Shown in pieces: positions 37,113 through 45,942 of a stretch of 64,000 nt of DNA. The position numbers and the translations under genes were made by a program. The notes below the pieces were generated by a model that was given only the letters and a program-made list of their open reading frames with translations, did no database searches and was not told the origin of the DNA. The DNA comes from Mycobacterium sp. IS-1742 (GTDB taxonomy: Bacteria > Actinomycetota > Actinomycetes > Mycobacteriales > Mycobacteriaceae). The first letter of the stretch is position 1, and each line of letters starts with the position of its first letter. Where the stretch lies: the NCBI RefSeq assembly GCF_001500125.1, contig NZ_LQIV01000008.1:1-64000 (forward strand), in the 5' to 3' direction.

Positions 37113-38129
37113 CTAAGCCGGGTTCGCCGAAAGCCGTTCGGCGGCGGCGGCGATGCGCTCGTCGGTGGCGGTCAACGCCAGCCGCACGTGCCGGGTGCCG
37201 CGGGGCCCGTAGAACTCGCCCGGTGCGGCGAGGATCCCGAGCCGCGCGAGCCGGTCGACGGTCGCCCGGCACTCCTCACCGCGGGTGGCCCACAGGTACA
37301 GCCCCGCCTCGGAGTGGTCGACGGTGTACCCGGCGGCCGTCAGCGCGGGCAACAGTACGTCGCGGCGGCGGGCGTAGCGCTCCCGCTGCACGAGTTCGTG
37401 TGCATCGTCGTCGAGAGCGGCCACCATCGCCGCCTGCACGGGTGTCGGCACCATCATCCCGGCGTGCTTGCGCACCGCCAGCAGTTCGGCGACCACCGCC
37501 GGGTCCCCGGCGACGAAGCCGGCGCGGTAACCGGCCAGCGACGAGGTCTTCGACAGCGAGTGCACCGCCAGCAGACCGCTGTGGTCGCCGTCGCAGACCG
37601 AGGGGTGCAGCACGGAAACCGGTGCGGCATCCCAGCCGAGGCCGAGATAGCACTCGTCGGAGGCGACGAGCACCCCGCGGTCGCGGGCCCAGCCGACGAC
37701 CTTGCGGAGGTGGTCGACGCCGAGCACCCGGCCCGTCGGGTTGCTCGGGGAGTTCAAGAAGACCAGCACCGGGGTCCGGGGGCCCAGCTGGGTGAGCGAA
37801 TCGGCCCGGATGACCTGGGCCCCGGCCAGCCGCGCGCCGACGTCGTAGGTCGGGTAGGCGAGTTCCGGCACCACCACCAGATCGTCGGACCGCGCGCCGA
37901 GCAGCGTGGGCAGCCAGGCGATGAGTTCCTTGGTGCCGATCACGGGCAGCACCGCGTCGTCCGCGAGGCCGGTGATGCCGTAGCGGCGTTCGAGCGCGGC
38001 CTTCGCCGACGCCCGCAACGCGGGTGTGCCCGCCGTCGTCGGATACCCGGGTGCGCCGCCGGCCGCGGCGAGGGCCTCCCGGATCACCGGCGCCACCTCG
38101 TCCACGGGCGTGCCGACCGACAGGTCCAC
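37113..38129 (-). CDS. dapC: Succinyl-diaminopimelate aminotransferase DapC (start uncertain)
   Basis: 338 residues from GTG 38129. Class I/II PLP aminotransferase: YPTTAGTPALR, NSPSNPTG, SDECYLGLGWD and SLSKTSSLAGYRAGF with the PLP-binding Lys. It performs the DapC step between DapD and DapE. The frame is open beyond the GTG to 38282 and encodes LPEFPWDTLAAAG and ARSHPGGI, a segment conserved in the family, but this stretch has no ATG, GTG or TTG. The real N-terminus may therefore start about 27 codons earlier at a non-standard codon (GTC at 38210). Confidence 0.88.
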   Translation of the reverse strand: MDLSVGTPVDEVAPVIREALAAAGGAPGYPTTAGTPALRASAKAALERRYGITGLADDAVLPVIGTKELIAWLPTLLGARSDDLVVVPELAYPTYDVGARLAGAQVIRADSLTQLGPRTPVLVFLNSPSNPTGRVLGVDHLRKVVGWARDRGVLVASDECYLGLGWDAAPVSVLHPSVCDGDHSGLLAVHSLSKTSSLAGYRAGFVAGDPAVVAELLAVRKHAGMMVPTPVQAAMVAALDDDAHELVQRERYARRRDVLLPALTAAGYTVDHSEAGLYLWATRGEECRATVDRLARLGILAAPGEFYGPRGTRHVRLALTATDERIAAAAERLSANPA

Positions 38130-38253
38130 GATGCCGCCGGGATGTGAGCGGGCCAGCGCACCAGCCGCCGCCAGCGTGTCCCAGGGGAACTCGGGCAGCG
38201 TCGAGGAGACCGCCCGGCGGGCTACCTCGGGGACGGGCTCATGGGGAGGCGTG

Positions 38254-38577
38254 TCAGTCCTCGCCCTGCGGCGGCAGGTCCTTCACGGCCTGCGGATCGT
38301 TGTCGGTCTGGCCGACCTTGGACGCACCGCCGGGAGAACCGAGCTCGGCGAAGAAGTCCGCGTTGTGCTGGGTGTAGGCGCTCCACTGATCCGGGACGTC
38401 GTCCTCGTAATAGATCGCCTCCACCGGGCACACCGGTTCGCAGGCTCCACAGTCGACGCACTCGTCGGGGTGGATGTACAGCATGCGTGCGCCCTCATAG
38501 ATGCAGTCGACTGGGCACTCCTCGATGCATGCCTTGTCCTTCACGTCGACACAGGGTTCGGCAATGACGTACGTCAC
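38254..38577 (-). CDS. fdxC: 7Fe ferredoxin (3Fe-4S / 4Fe-4S)
   Basis: 107 residues. [17 protein letters not shown] and [16 protein letters not shown] carry the Cys sets of one 3Fe-4S and one 4Fe-4S cluster, followed by the C-terminal helix typical of the FdxA/FdxC type. It is a soluble electron carrier, probably for cytochromes P450 or reductases. GTG 38577 is preceded by AGGAG five bases upstream. It lies directly before dapC on the same strand, as in M. tuberculosis (Rv1177-Rv1178). Confidence 0.95.
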   Translation of the reverse strand: MTYVIAEPCVDVKDKACIEECPVDCIYEGARMLYIHPDECVDCGACEPVCPVEAIYYEDDVPDQWSAYTQHNADFFAELGSPGGASKVGQTDNDPQAVKDLPPQGED

Positions 38578-38793
38578 CGGTTCTCCTAGGTGTTCCTCGG
38601 TCCAACTGTCCAGTGGGCTGCCCCGGAAGTATGCCCATCCGGCACCTGGACGGTTGTCTCAGCCTGCCCTAACTTTCCACGCGCCCTCCCGACCAGGATT
38701 GCGCGTGGTTACTGATACTAAACGTCGCACATACAAAACCGCCAACCGCCACACCTGATGCGCGTAAGCAATCGTGCGCTGGGACAACGAGGA

Positions 38794-38828
38794 CGCCACG
38801 GTGCCGCACACTGCGCGTCACCGTGGCG
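38794..38828 (-). terminator. Strong hairpin after the yceI gene
   Basis: CGCCACGGTG (38794-38803) pairs perfectly over 10 bp with CACCGTGGCG (38819-38828) around a 15-base loop. It lies 15 bases beyond the yceI stop. The tail on that strand is not T-rich, so it is a candidate terminator or mRNA stabiliser. Confidence 0.5.
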
Positions 38829-38842
38829 TTCGGAGGGGGTCG

Positions 38843-39409
38843 TCAGGCCTGTTTGAGGGCCTCGATCTCGAGGGTCACGGTGACCTTGTCGCCGACGACC
38901 GCGCCGCCGGTCTCCAGCGGCATGTCGATGTCGATGCCGAAATCCTTGCGGTTGAGCACGACGGACGCGTCGAATCCCGCGACCTCGCCCTGCCCCATGC
39001 CCGGGTTGGTGCCGCTGAACTCCAGAGCCAGGGTGACCGGCCTGGTGCGGCCCTTGATCGTGAGTTCACCGTCGAGCGCGTAGCCGTCGCCGTCGGCGCG
39101 CACACCGGTCGAGGTGAAGGTGGCGACGGGGTGGTTCTCCACGTCGAAGAAGTCGGCCGCGCGCAGGTGGGCGTCGCGCTGGTCGTTGCGGGTGTTCACC
39201 GAGGCCACGGCGATCTCGGCGGTCACCGACGCGGCGCCGTCCTCACCCACCGTGATGATTCCGCTGAAGTCGTCGAAGGTGCCCCGCACCTTGCTCACCA
39301 TGAGGTGGCGGACAGAAAAGCCGATGGTCGAGTGCACCGGGTCGATGGCCCAGGTGCCTGCGCCCAGCGCGGTGGTGGTGGCATCCGTCGTGTGGATTGC
39401 TTCGGTCAT
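38843..39409 (-). CDS. YceI-family polyisoprenoid-binding-like protein
   Basis: 188 residues, lipocalin-like YceI barrel: WAIDPVHSTIGFSVRHLMVSKVRGTFDDFSG, then KSADFF-like AADFFDVENHPVATFTST. No signal peptide is visible, so unlike the periplasmic E. coli protein this one is probably cytosolic or non-classically exported. The family binds long isoprenoid or amide lipids. The ATG has AAGGAG about six bases upstream. Single gene between the ferredoxin and fbiC. Confidence 0.88.
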   Translation of the reverse strand: MTEAIHTTDATTTALGAGTWAIDPVHSTIGFSVRHLMVSKVRGTFDDFSGIITVGEDGAASVTAEIAVASVNTRNDQRDAHLRAADFFDVENHPVATFTSTGVRADGDGYALDGELTIKGRTRPVTLALEFSGTNPGMGQGEVAGFDASVVLNRKDFGIDIDMPLETGGAVVGDKVTVTLEIEALKQA

Positions 39410-39508
39410 ATGCGTCTCCTTCGCTCATGCGCCGAGCCCGATCCGGCGCTCCACCCGATGAAACGGACCATGGTCCGGTTCTATTCCGACGCGGGAGCGA
39501 ACGAGGCC

Positions 39509-42088
39509 TCAGGCCGCCAGCGGCGCGTAGGTGGTGGTGCGCTGGCGTGCCGGACGGCCGATACCCTCGGCGATCGCGACGAGTTCGGCGGCCGTCTTGG
39601 CCGAACCGTTCTCCGAGCCGGCCATCCGCGAGATCGTCTCCTCCATCAACGTCCCGCCGAGGTCGTTGGCGCCGCCCTGCAGCATCACCTGCGTGCGTTC
39701 GACACCGAGTTTGACCCAGCTGGTCTGGATGTGAGAGATCCTGCCGTGCAACATGATCCGTGCGAGCGCGTGGACCGCCCGGTTGTCGCGGTGCGTCGGG
39801 CCGGGGCGGGCGCCGCCGGCCAGGTAGAGCGGAGAGGACTGGTGCACGAACGGCAGCGGCACGAACTCGGTGAACCCACCCGTGCGGTCCTGGATCTCCC
39901 GGAGGACCCGCAGATGGCCGACCCAGTGCCGGGGTTGGTCGACATGGCCGTACATCATCGTCGAACTCGACCGCAGCCCCACCTCGTGGGCGGTGGTCAC
40001 CACGTCGATCCACATCGACGTCGGCAGCTTGCCCTTGGTCAGCACCCAGCGCACCTCGTCGTCGAGGATCTCGGCGGCGGTCCCCGGGATGGTGTCCAAC
40101 CCGGCTTCGCGCAGCGCGATCAGCCACTCCCGCACCGACAGCCCGCTCTTCGTCACGCCGTTGGCGATCTCCATCGGCGAGAAGGCGTGGACGTGCATCG
40201 ACGGCACCCGCGCCTTGACCGCACGCACCAGATCGGCGTATCCGGTCACCGGCAGTTCGGGATCGATACCGCCCTGCATGCACACTTCCGTCGCCCCGGC
40301 GACGTGGGCCTCCCAGGCGCGGTCGGCGACCTCGTCGGTCGACAGCGAGTAGGCGTCCGCATCGCCCTTGCGTTGCGCGAACGCGCAGAACCGGCAGCCG
40401 GTGTAGCAGATGTTGGTGAAGTTGATGTTGCGGTTGACGACGAACGTCACGTCGTCGCCCACCGTGTCGCGGCGCAGCGAATCCGCAAGCGCGGCAACGG
40501 CATCGAGGGCCGGACCGTCCGCGGTGGCCAGCGCCAGGTACGCGTCGTCGGACAGCGACGCGGGGTCGCGCTCCGCGGCGCGCAGGGCCGCCAGCACGTC
40601 GGTGTCCACCCGCTCGGGTGCCCGCGCCGCCAGTTCGTGGACCTTCTCGCGGATCGACTCCCAGTCGCCGAAGGCGCTGCCGAGGTCGCTGCGGGTGTCG
40701 GTGCGCCGACCCTCGCTGTCGATCGCCTCGTGCAGGTCGATCCGCCCCAGCGACTGCAGCGCCTCGTCCGGCTCCTGCCACGGGCGGCCTTCGGGATTGA
40801 CGTCGAGCGCGAGACCGGTCTCCGGATCGGCCAGCGCGTCGACGTGGCCGCGCACCCGCGGATCGATCCACGCCGCACCGGCCTGCACGTACTGCGGCTG
40901 CGCGGTGAGCCGCTGGACCAGGTCGTACCCCGCCTCGGCGGTCACGTCCGCCAACTCGTCGAGAGCGGGCCACGGCCGTTCGGGGTTGACGTGGTCGGGG
41001 GTGAGCGGTGAAACGCCACCCCAGTCGTCGACTCCGGCGGCGATCAGGGCCAGGCATTCGTCGCGCGAGACCAGGTTCGGCGGCGCCTGCACCCGCACCT
41101 TCGGACCGAGCACGAGTCGGGTGGTCGCCACCGTCGCCAGGAAGTCGTCGATACCGGCGTCGGGCGACGACGCCATCGCCGTGTGATCCTTGGCCCGGAA
41201 GTTCTGCACGATCACTTCCTGGACGTGACCGAACTCCTTGTGCGACTTGCGTATCGCATGCATGGTCTCGGCGCGTTCGGCGAGCGTTTCGCCGATCCCG
41301 ACGAGCAGGCCCGTGGTGAACGGGATGGACAGCCGCCCGGCGTCGTCGAGGGTGCGCAGCCGGACGGCCGGATCCTTGTCCGGGCTGCCGTGGTGCGCCA
41401 GCCCCTTGGTCTCGAAGAGTCGCCGGGAGGTGGTCTCGAGCATCATTCCCATCGACGGCGCAACGGGTTTGAGCCGGGAGAGCTCCGACCAGCTCATCAC
41501 CCCCGGGTTGAGGTGCGGGAGCAGACCCGTCTCCTCCAACACCCGGATGGCCATGGCGCGGACGTAGTCGAGCGTCGAATCGTAACCGCGTTCGTCCAAC
41601 CACCGACGCGCTTCGTCCCAGCGCGCCTCGGGACGGTCACCGAGCGTGAAAAGCGCCTCTTTGCAACCCATTTCGGCACCACGACGAGCGACGTCGAGGA
41701 TCTCATCGGGCTCCATGTACATGCCCATCCCCTGGGCCCGCAGCCGTCCGGGCACGGTGACGAACGTGCAATAGTGGCAAGTGTCGCGGCACAGGTGGGT
41801 GACGGGGATGAAGACCTTGCGGGAGTACGTGACCGGCAACCGTCCGTTCGGCCCGAGACGACCGGCGGAGGTCAACCCCGCATCGCGCACGCGGGCGGCG
41901 CTGGCGCAGAGGTCGGCCAGATCATCGCCGCGCGCCGTCGTCGCGATCGCGGCCTCGTCGACGTTGAGCGCGACGCCGTCGCGAGCCCGGCGCAGTACGC
42001 GCCTCATCGCGGCGGAGCTGGGCACTGCGGACTGCGGCGGGACCGCCGGGCTCGGTAGATCAGCGCCGTGCTGGGGGTTCAGGGCCAC
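39509..42088 (-). CDS. fbiC: FO synthase FbiC (coenzyme F420 biosynthesis)
   Basis: 859 residues, fusion of two radical-SAM enzymes (CofG and CofH). The first cluster motif is [10 protein letters not shown] in the N-terminal half, the second [10 protein letters not shown] in the C-terminal half. It builds the 7,8-didemethyl-8-hydroxy-5-deazariboflavin chromophore from a tyrosine and a flavin precursor. GTG 42088 was chosen because homologues begin near LPSPAVPPQ; the frame remains open to 42214 without similarity. Length and motifs are normal for the family. Confidence 0.95.
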   Translation of the reverse strand: MALNPQHGADLPSPAVPPQSAVPSSAAMRRVLRRARDGVALNVDEAAIATTARGDDLADLCASAARVRDAGLTSAGRLGPNGRLPVTYSRKVFIPVTHLCRDTCHYCTFVTVPGRLRAQGMGMYMEPDEILDVARRGAEMGCKEALFTLGDRPEARWDEARRWLDERGYDSTLDYVRAMAIRVLEETGLLPHLNPGVMSWSELSRLKPVAPSMGMMLETTSRRLFETKGLAHHGSPDKDPAVRLRTLDDAGRLSIPFTTGLLVGIGETLAERAETMHAIRKSHKEFGHVQEVIVQNFRAKDHTAMASSPDAGIDDFLATVATTRLVLGPKVRVQAPPNLVSRDECLALIAAGVDDWGGVSPLTPDHVNPERPWPALDELADVTAEAGYDLVQRLTAQPQYVQAGAAWIDPRVRGHVDALADPETGLALDVNPEGRPWQEPDEALQSLGRIDLHEAIDSEGRRTDTRSDLGSAFGDWESIREKVHELAARAPERVDTDVLAALRAAERDPASLSDDAYLALATADGPALDAVAALADSLRRDTVGDDVTFVVNRNINFTNICYTGCRFCAFAQRKGDADAYSLSTDEVADRAWEAHVAGATEVCMQGGIDPELPVTGYADLVRAVKARVPSMHVHAFSPMEIANGVTKSGLSVREWLIALREAGLDTIPGTAAEILDDEVRWVLTKGKLPTSMWIDVVTTAHEVGLRSSSTMMYGHVDQPRHWVGHLRVLREIQDRTGGFTEFVPLPFVHQSSPLYLAGGARPGPTHRDNRAVHALARIMLHGRISHIQTSWVKLGVERTQVMLQGGANDLGGTLMEETISRMAGSENGSAKTAAELVAIAEGIGRPARQRTTTYAPLAA

Positions 42089-42183
42089 TCCCCTGTAACC
42101 CCGGCGGTGGCAACTTTCATCCGCGTGTCTCACATCGTGGAAGCACTGGGTCCGGCATACCGGCCACAGTAGTCCGCGGCCGG

Positions 42184-42591
42184 TCAGCTGACACGGGCAC
42201 GCCAGAGCAGCCACGCGGCCGGGGCGGCCCCGACCGCGGTGTAGATCACGAGGCCGAAGGCCATCAGGTCACGCCCGCCGAACACGACGTCTCCGCCGGG
42301 GCCGTAGAGGGCCAGGACGGCGAGGGTGGCCAACCACCCCCACAGCGGGAGCGCGGCGAGCCGGCCCTCGTCGGTCCACTGCGACGCGGCCCAGACGAGT
42401 GCGGCGTTGACCGCACCCACGATCAGCGCGCTGAGCGGGAACGGCGCCGTGCCGATACGCAATGGAAGAAAGAAGGCACCGAGGAGGGCGGTGATCACGC
42501 CGTCGAGGGTGAGCAGCGTCAGGACGACGCACCGGAACGCTGTCAGGTCGGGATGCTGTCGAACAGCGCCACGAACGAACCGACCACCCAC
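42184..42591 (-). CDS. Four-helix membrane protein of unknown function (Rv1171-like)
   Basis: 135 residues with about four transmembrane helices ([65 protein letters not shown]). It matches a conserved mycobacterial membrane protein near mshB. The only useful start is GTG 42591, which overlaps the 35-codon gene upstream by 49 bases. Function unknown; the position between fbiC and mshB is conserved. Confidence 0.75.
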   Translation of the reverse strand: MGGRFVRGAVRQHPDLTAFRCVVLTLLTLDGVITALLGAFFLPLRIGTAPFPLSALIVGAVNAALVWAASQWTDEGRLAALPLWGWLATLAVLALYGPGGDVVFGGRDLMAFGLVIYTAVGAAPAAWLLWRARVS

Positions 42592-42650
42592 TGCAAGTTG
42601 TCGAGGCGGTCCTGCCAGTGCTGCAGGTTCGGATCAAGGTCGGGATCCAT
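42543..42650 (-). CDS. 35-residue conserved small protein downstream of mshB
   Basis: [21 protein letters not shown] followed by a hydrophobic end. ATG 42650 has AAGGGGC six bases upstream, a better site than its neighbours have. It lies 53 bases after mshB and overlaps the start of the membrane-protein gene. The amphipathic Trp-rich segment may associate with the membrane or with its overlapping neighbour. Too short for standard prediction; judged real from the ribosome-binding site and the non-random composition. Confidence 0.6.
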   Translation of the reverse strand: MDPDLDPNLQHWQDRLDNLQWVVGSFVALFDSIPT

Positions 42651-42703
42651 GGATGCCCCTTCGAGTCGCCGGATGAGGTGGAGCTTACCGCGAGCCGAAT
42701 TCG

Positions 42704-43555
42704 CTACGCCAGGTTCAATCCGGCGAGCAGGTCGGTTTCCCACCCCCGCTCGTCGCGCGGGCCGGGCACGCCGGACGCGAGGACGTAGTGCTCCAGGGCG
42801 GGGATCGGCAACGCGATGTTGTTCGACAGCGCGCACGTCTGGCCGTTGGGCGCGACCGAGATCTGCGTGGCGTGCGCGCGCATGGCGGCGACCTTCGCCT
42901 CGAGGCTGTCGCCGGCGTCGACGACGGCGTCGATCCGCTCGTCGGGATAGAGGAACGGCACGTCGTCGACGCTCACCTGCAACCACTCGGCGGGAACGTC
43001 ACGGGCCGCGGCGAAGGCGTCACCCATACCGGTCTTGGACATGACGGTCCAGTAGAACTTCGACACCTGCCACTGCGCGCGCTCGACGGCCGCGGTGGTG
43101 ACGCGGTGGGTCTGGATGTGGTCCGGGTGTCCGTACCCCCCGTCGGGGTCGTAGGTGACCACGACGTGCGGACGGAACTCGTCGAGGATCGCGGCCAGCA
43201 GGCCGGCGGCCTCGGCCATGTCGGCGTCGACGAATCTGCGGTGGTGACGCGCAGGCGTGTCCGCCATCCCGGAGTCGCGCCAATGTCCGGGTCCGCCCAG
43301 GTAGCGCGGTTCGTCCACGCCGAGCGCGGCGAGCGCGGCGGTCAGTTCGGCGATGCGGTACCCGCCGAGTTGGTCGGCGTGGTCGACGGCGAGTTGGGCG
43401 TAGCGCTCCCCGATCACCTCACCTTCTTCCCCGAGGGTGCAGGTGACCACCCGGACGTCCGCGCCCCGGCGGACGTAGTGGGCGATGGTGCCGCCGGTGG
43501 TGAGCGTCTCGTCATCCGGGTGGGCGTGGACGAAGAGCAGGCGAGGTGAGGACAT
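42704..43555 (-). CDS. mshB: Mycothiol biosynthesis deacetylase MshB
   Basis: 283 residues. The zinc-binding motif AHPDDE (residues about 11-16) and the second site [11 protein letters not shown] identify the LmbE/PIG-L deacetylase family, here the GlcNAc-Ins deacetylase of mycothiol synthesis. ATG 43555 has TAGATT (minus strand, 43569-43564) eight bases upstream, consistent with a leaderless mRNA. It shares the upstream region with the divergent exported-protein gene at 43748. Confidence 0.95.
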   Translation of the reverse strand: MSSPRLLFVHAHPDDETLTTGGTIAHYVRRGADVRVVTCTLGEEGEVIGERYAQLAVDHADQLGGYRIAELTAALAALGVDEPRYLGGPGHWRDSGMADTPARHHRRFVDADMAEAAGLLAAILDEFRPHVVVTYDPDGGYGHPDHIQTHRVTTAAVERAQWQVSKFYWTVMSKTGMGDAFAAARDVPAEWLQVSVDDVPFLYPDERIDAVVDAGDSLEAKVAAMRAHATQISVAPNGQTCALSNNIALPIPALEHYVLASGVPGPRDERGWETDLLAGLNLA

Positions 43556-43747
43556 CAGCGGTGAATCTACGCCAGCGCACCGGAAGTGCATGTCGCAGCA
43601 GCGACGGCAGAGACGCCGTCCCGGCTCGCAGAATTTCAAACGCGACCGGCGGAATTCTCAGGAATCAACCGTTTCGACCTGCTGCATTCTCAGGCGGGTC
43701 TCAGCTACGCTGTACCGATTGAACGCTGCGCACGTGGGGAGGGCGCC

Positions 43748-44914
43748 ATGCGGCGGGCCATCGCCCCTTTTCTGGCCACCGGGGTCGTGCTGTCCGGTGC
43801 TGCCGTGGTCGTGGCGAATCCCGTCGTCCCTCTCCCGTCCGACATCCGCGTCTCGGCGTCGGACTTCACCGCCGACGGCGACCGGCTCGACGTCCTCGAT
43901 CCTGAATTCCTCGAATCGATCGGTGCGATCCGTCAGGACTGGCTGAGCTCCATCGAACAACTGCAGCGCCTGTTCAACGACGTGTCCAACACCGGACGCG
44001 ATTCCGTCATCTCCGCATTCGGCGCCGGGGTGAGCATCACCGAACCCTCCATCGCGCTGCCGGTCGACGAGTTCACCGCCGCTCATGAGCGGACCCTGGT
44101 CCCGCACACCCCGCTGCCCCCCGTCGCCCCCGGCGAGGCGATCGAGGGAGTCGTGGGGGCGCTGACCGACATCGGTACCAGCTTCGGGGAAGCCGGCATC
44201 ACGTTCGTCAAGCAGGTCAGCTTGGCTCCCGCCGTCGCGCTCGTGCTGACACAGCAGGTCGTGACGCAGCTGATCTCCGGCGAGATCGGACCCGACGACG
44301 CACTGCGGCGGCTGATCGTGGAACCGCTCACCGCCCTGCTGGTCGGCCACCCGAACCTCACGGGCATCAAGGAGATCGACGAGGCCTTCCACGAGAGCGC
44401 GCTCAAACCCCTCATTCGCGCCCTGATGCGCGTCCTGCCGAGGCCCATCGGTCAGGCCGGCGGTCTGATCGACCAGGTCGACCAGACGGTGGACGATGTC
44501 GCCGCCGACATCCGCAACGGCGTTCAGCCTACGCCGGGAGCCACCGCGAAACCCCCGCAGCTGCAGTCAGGGACGGACGCGGAAGTGCCGCTGCCGGAAC
44601 TCGTGGTCGATCCCGACGGGGACCCCGCCGGCCCGGGTGAGGCCACTCCGTCGAAGACGCCGAGACTGCCCAAGCCCGGTGAACTGGCGCGGGATCTCGG
44701 CGTGCGCGTCCAGCAGGGCATCGACAACTTCCACTCGACGATCAAGCGGCTGACCACGGGCGGTAAGAAGTCGACCCCGGGCAAGGACGACGCCGAGTCC
44801 GAGGACACCGCGGGCGGAAACGACACCGCCGACAAAGAGCCCACGTCCGGCCCGGCGGACGACGCGCCGTCGCAGGACGACGATGCGCCCGCCGACAACG
44901 GCGCCCAGGAGTAA
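43748..44914 (+). CDS. Exported protein 1 of the repeat-protein island, acidic C-terminal tail
   Basis: 388 residues. The N-terminal hydrophobic export signal (RRAIAPFLATGVVLSGAAVV) ends in ANPVVPLPSDIRVSASD, a motif shared with the two large neighbours. The middle is helical with no cysteine; the last ~45 residues are rich in Asp/Glu (GKDDAESEDTAGG…SQDDDAP). GGGGAGGG lies four bases before ATG 43748; the open frame back to 43586 has no such site. No known domain recognised. A secreted or outer-membrane-associated protein is the best inference. Confidence 0.78.
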   Translation: MRRAIAPFLATGVVLSGAAVVVANPVVPLPSDIRVSASDFTADGDRLDVLDPEFLESIGAIRQDWLSSIEQLQRLFNDVSNTGRDSVISAFGAGVSITEPSIALPVDEFTAAHERTLVPHTPLPPVAPGEAIEGVVGALTDIGTSFGEAGITFVKQVSLAPAVALVLTQQVVTQLISGEIGPDDALRRLIVEPLTALLVGHPNLTGIKEIDEAFHESALKPLIRALMRVLPRPIGQAGGLIDQVDQTVDDVAADIRNGVQPTPGATAKPPQLQSGTDAEVPLPELVVDPDGDPAGPGEATPSKTPRLPKPGELARDLGVRVQQGIDNFHSTIKRLTTGGKKSTPGKDDAESEDTAGGNDTADKEPTSGPADDAPSQDDDAPADNGAQE

Positions 44915-45942
44915 GTACCGCGAATCGTCACTGTGACGGTTCGGGACGTCCATCCCCTTCATCGAGTTGTCGTCGCGCTCACCCACCCGCGTGCGACTCC
45001 GTGCATCCACTGGGTGGCAGCACCCAGCAAGCACCCGTCGACGCAGTTGTGCCGCCTACCAGACTGTTCGCTACGCGTGGTCAAAAGAAGTTAACTGAGC
45101 GACTCAGCTTGCTCTCAGAAAACAGGGTCTTTGACAAGGTGGCTAATCACTTTGACGGGCGAAATTCGCCTGCCAGCTACCCGTCAGCAACGTTCCGCTT
45201 ATTGCGAGGCCTCCGCGTCGAACCGCAGGCTCACGACGCTGCCGAAGCACCCGGATCTCATAGGATAAACCCCCCGCTCGGAGACGGCGCGACGCCGGCG
45301 GAGCCCTCAGCAGATACCCATTTTCGTCCGCGTCAAAACATGTCACCTAGCAGCAGGATTGCGCCCGGATCGACCCCGGATCGCCCGGCGCACGGGCCCG
45401 TCGGCGAGCCGGTGGTCGCCGCGGCGAAGCGATCGACGATCTTGCAGATCTGAGGCGGCGGGCACCGATCGCCAACTCACCGGTAACGGGAGAAGCAGCG
45501 AAGAGCTGCGGAAACATCAGACGTGCCGGTCGATCCTTGCTAGAACAAGTACATCTCGGACGCTCCGCCTGGGCTCAGCCGACGCGCCATGACCGGCCGT
45601 GCCGGCGATCGCACGTCTGGCAACGCTGGGGAACACGTCCGCAGGCCCGTCCGTGCAGCCAAAACTCCCGAAACAACTTGTATCAGCAATGTTTGTTCGC
45701 CATGCGAACGACATGCTTCGCGCGATTGTGCAACCGCTGCCCATTTCCTGATTTATTTGCCGTTCGAGCCCCTCCCTGCACATAACGGCCGGGGAGGCTA
45801 ATTCGCATCGCGAAAGCACAGGCAAACGTCGTGGAGAGGCTTAGAGAACCGTCATAGAAAAAGCCGTAGATCGCTTTGTTACTTAGGTAGTTCTCAGGTA
45901 TGTTTTGCTCCGTCGGGCTGTTTTTGACTCTGAGGGGATGTC
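44915..45942. other. 1028-bp gene-free region before the giant repeat gene
   Basis: Base composition is visibly less GC-rich than around it, especially 45650-45910. Short open frames (for example 45001-45453) have no ribosome-binding site, no codon-position bias I can see and no recognisable product. GAGAAC (45844-45849) and GTTCTC (45890-45895) form an inverted repeat that brackets the promoter of the next gene. It may hold long-range regulatory sites or a non-coding RNA; I cannot identify one. Confidence 0.6.
45876..45904 (+). promoter_or_regulatory. SigA-like promoter of the giant repeat gene
   Basis: TTGTTA (45876-45881), a 17-bp spacer, TATGTT (45899-45904). The predicted start near 45911 gives a short leader of about 32 bases containing GAGGGG (45932-45937), five bases before ATG 45943. 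The element TTCTCAGG (45891-45898) touches the -10 and also occurs twice upstream of the 43748 gene. Confidence 0.65.

Noticed and set aside
38774-41011. Plus-strand open frame of 745 codons opposite yceI and fbiC
   Set aside because: Lies antisense to two conserved genes and shows no domain or ribosome-binding site.
45001-45453. 150-codon open frame in the long intergenic region
   Set aside because: No ribosome-binding site, no recognisable product, ends in low-complexity text; not supported as a gene.
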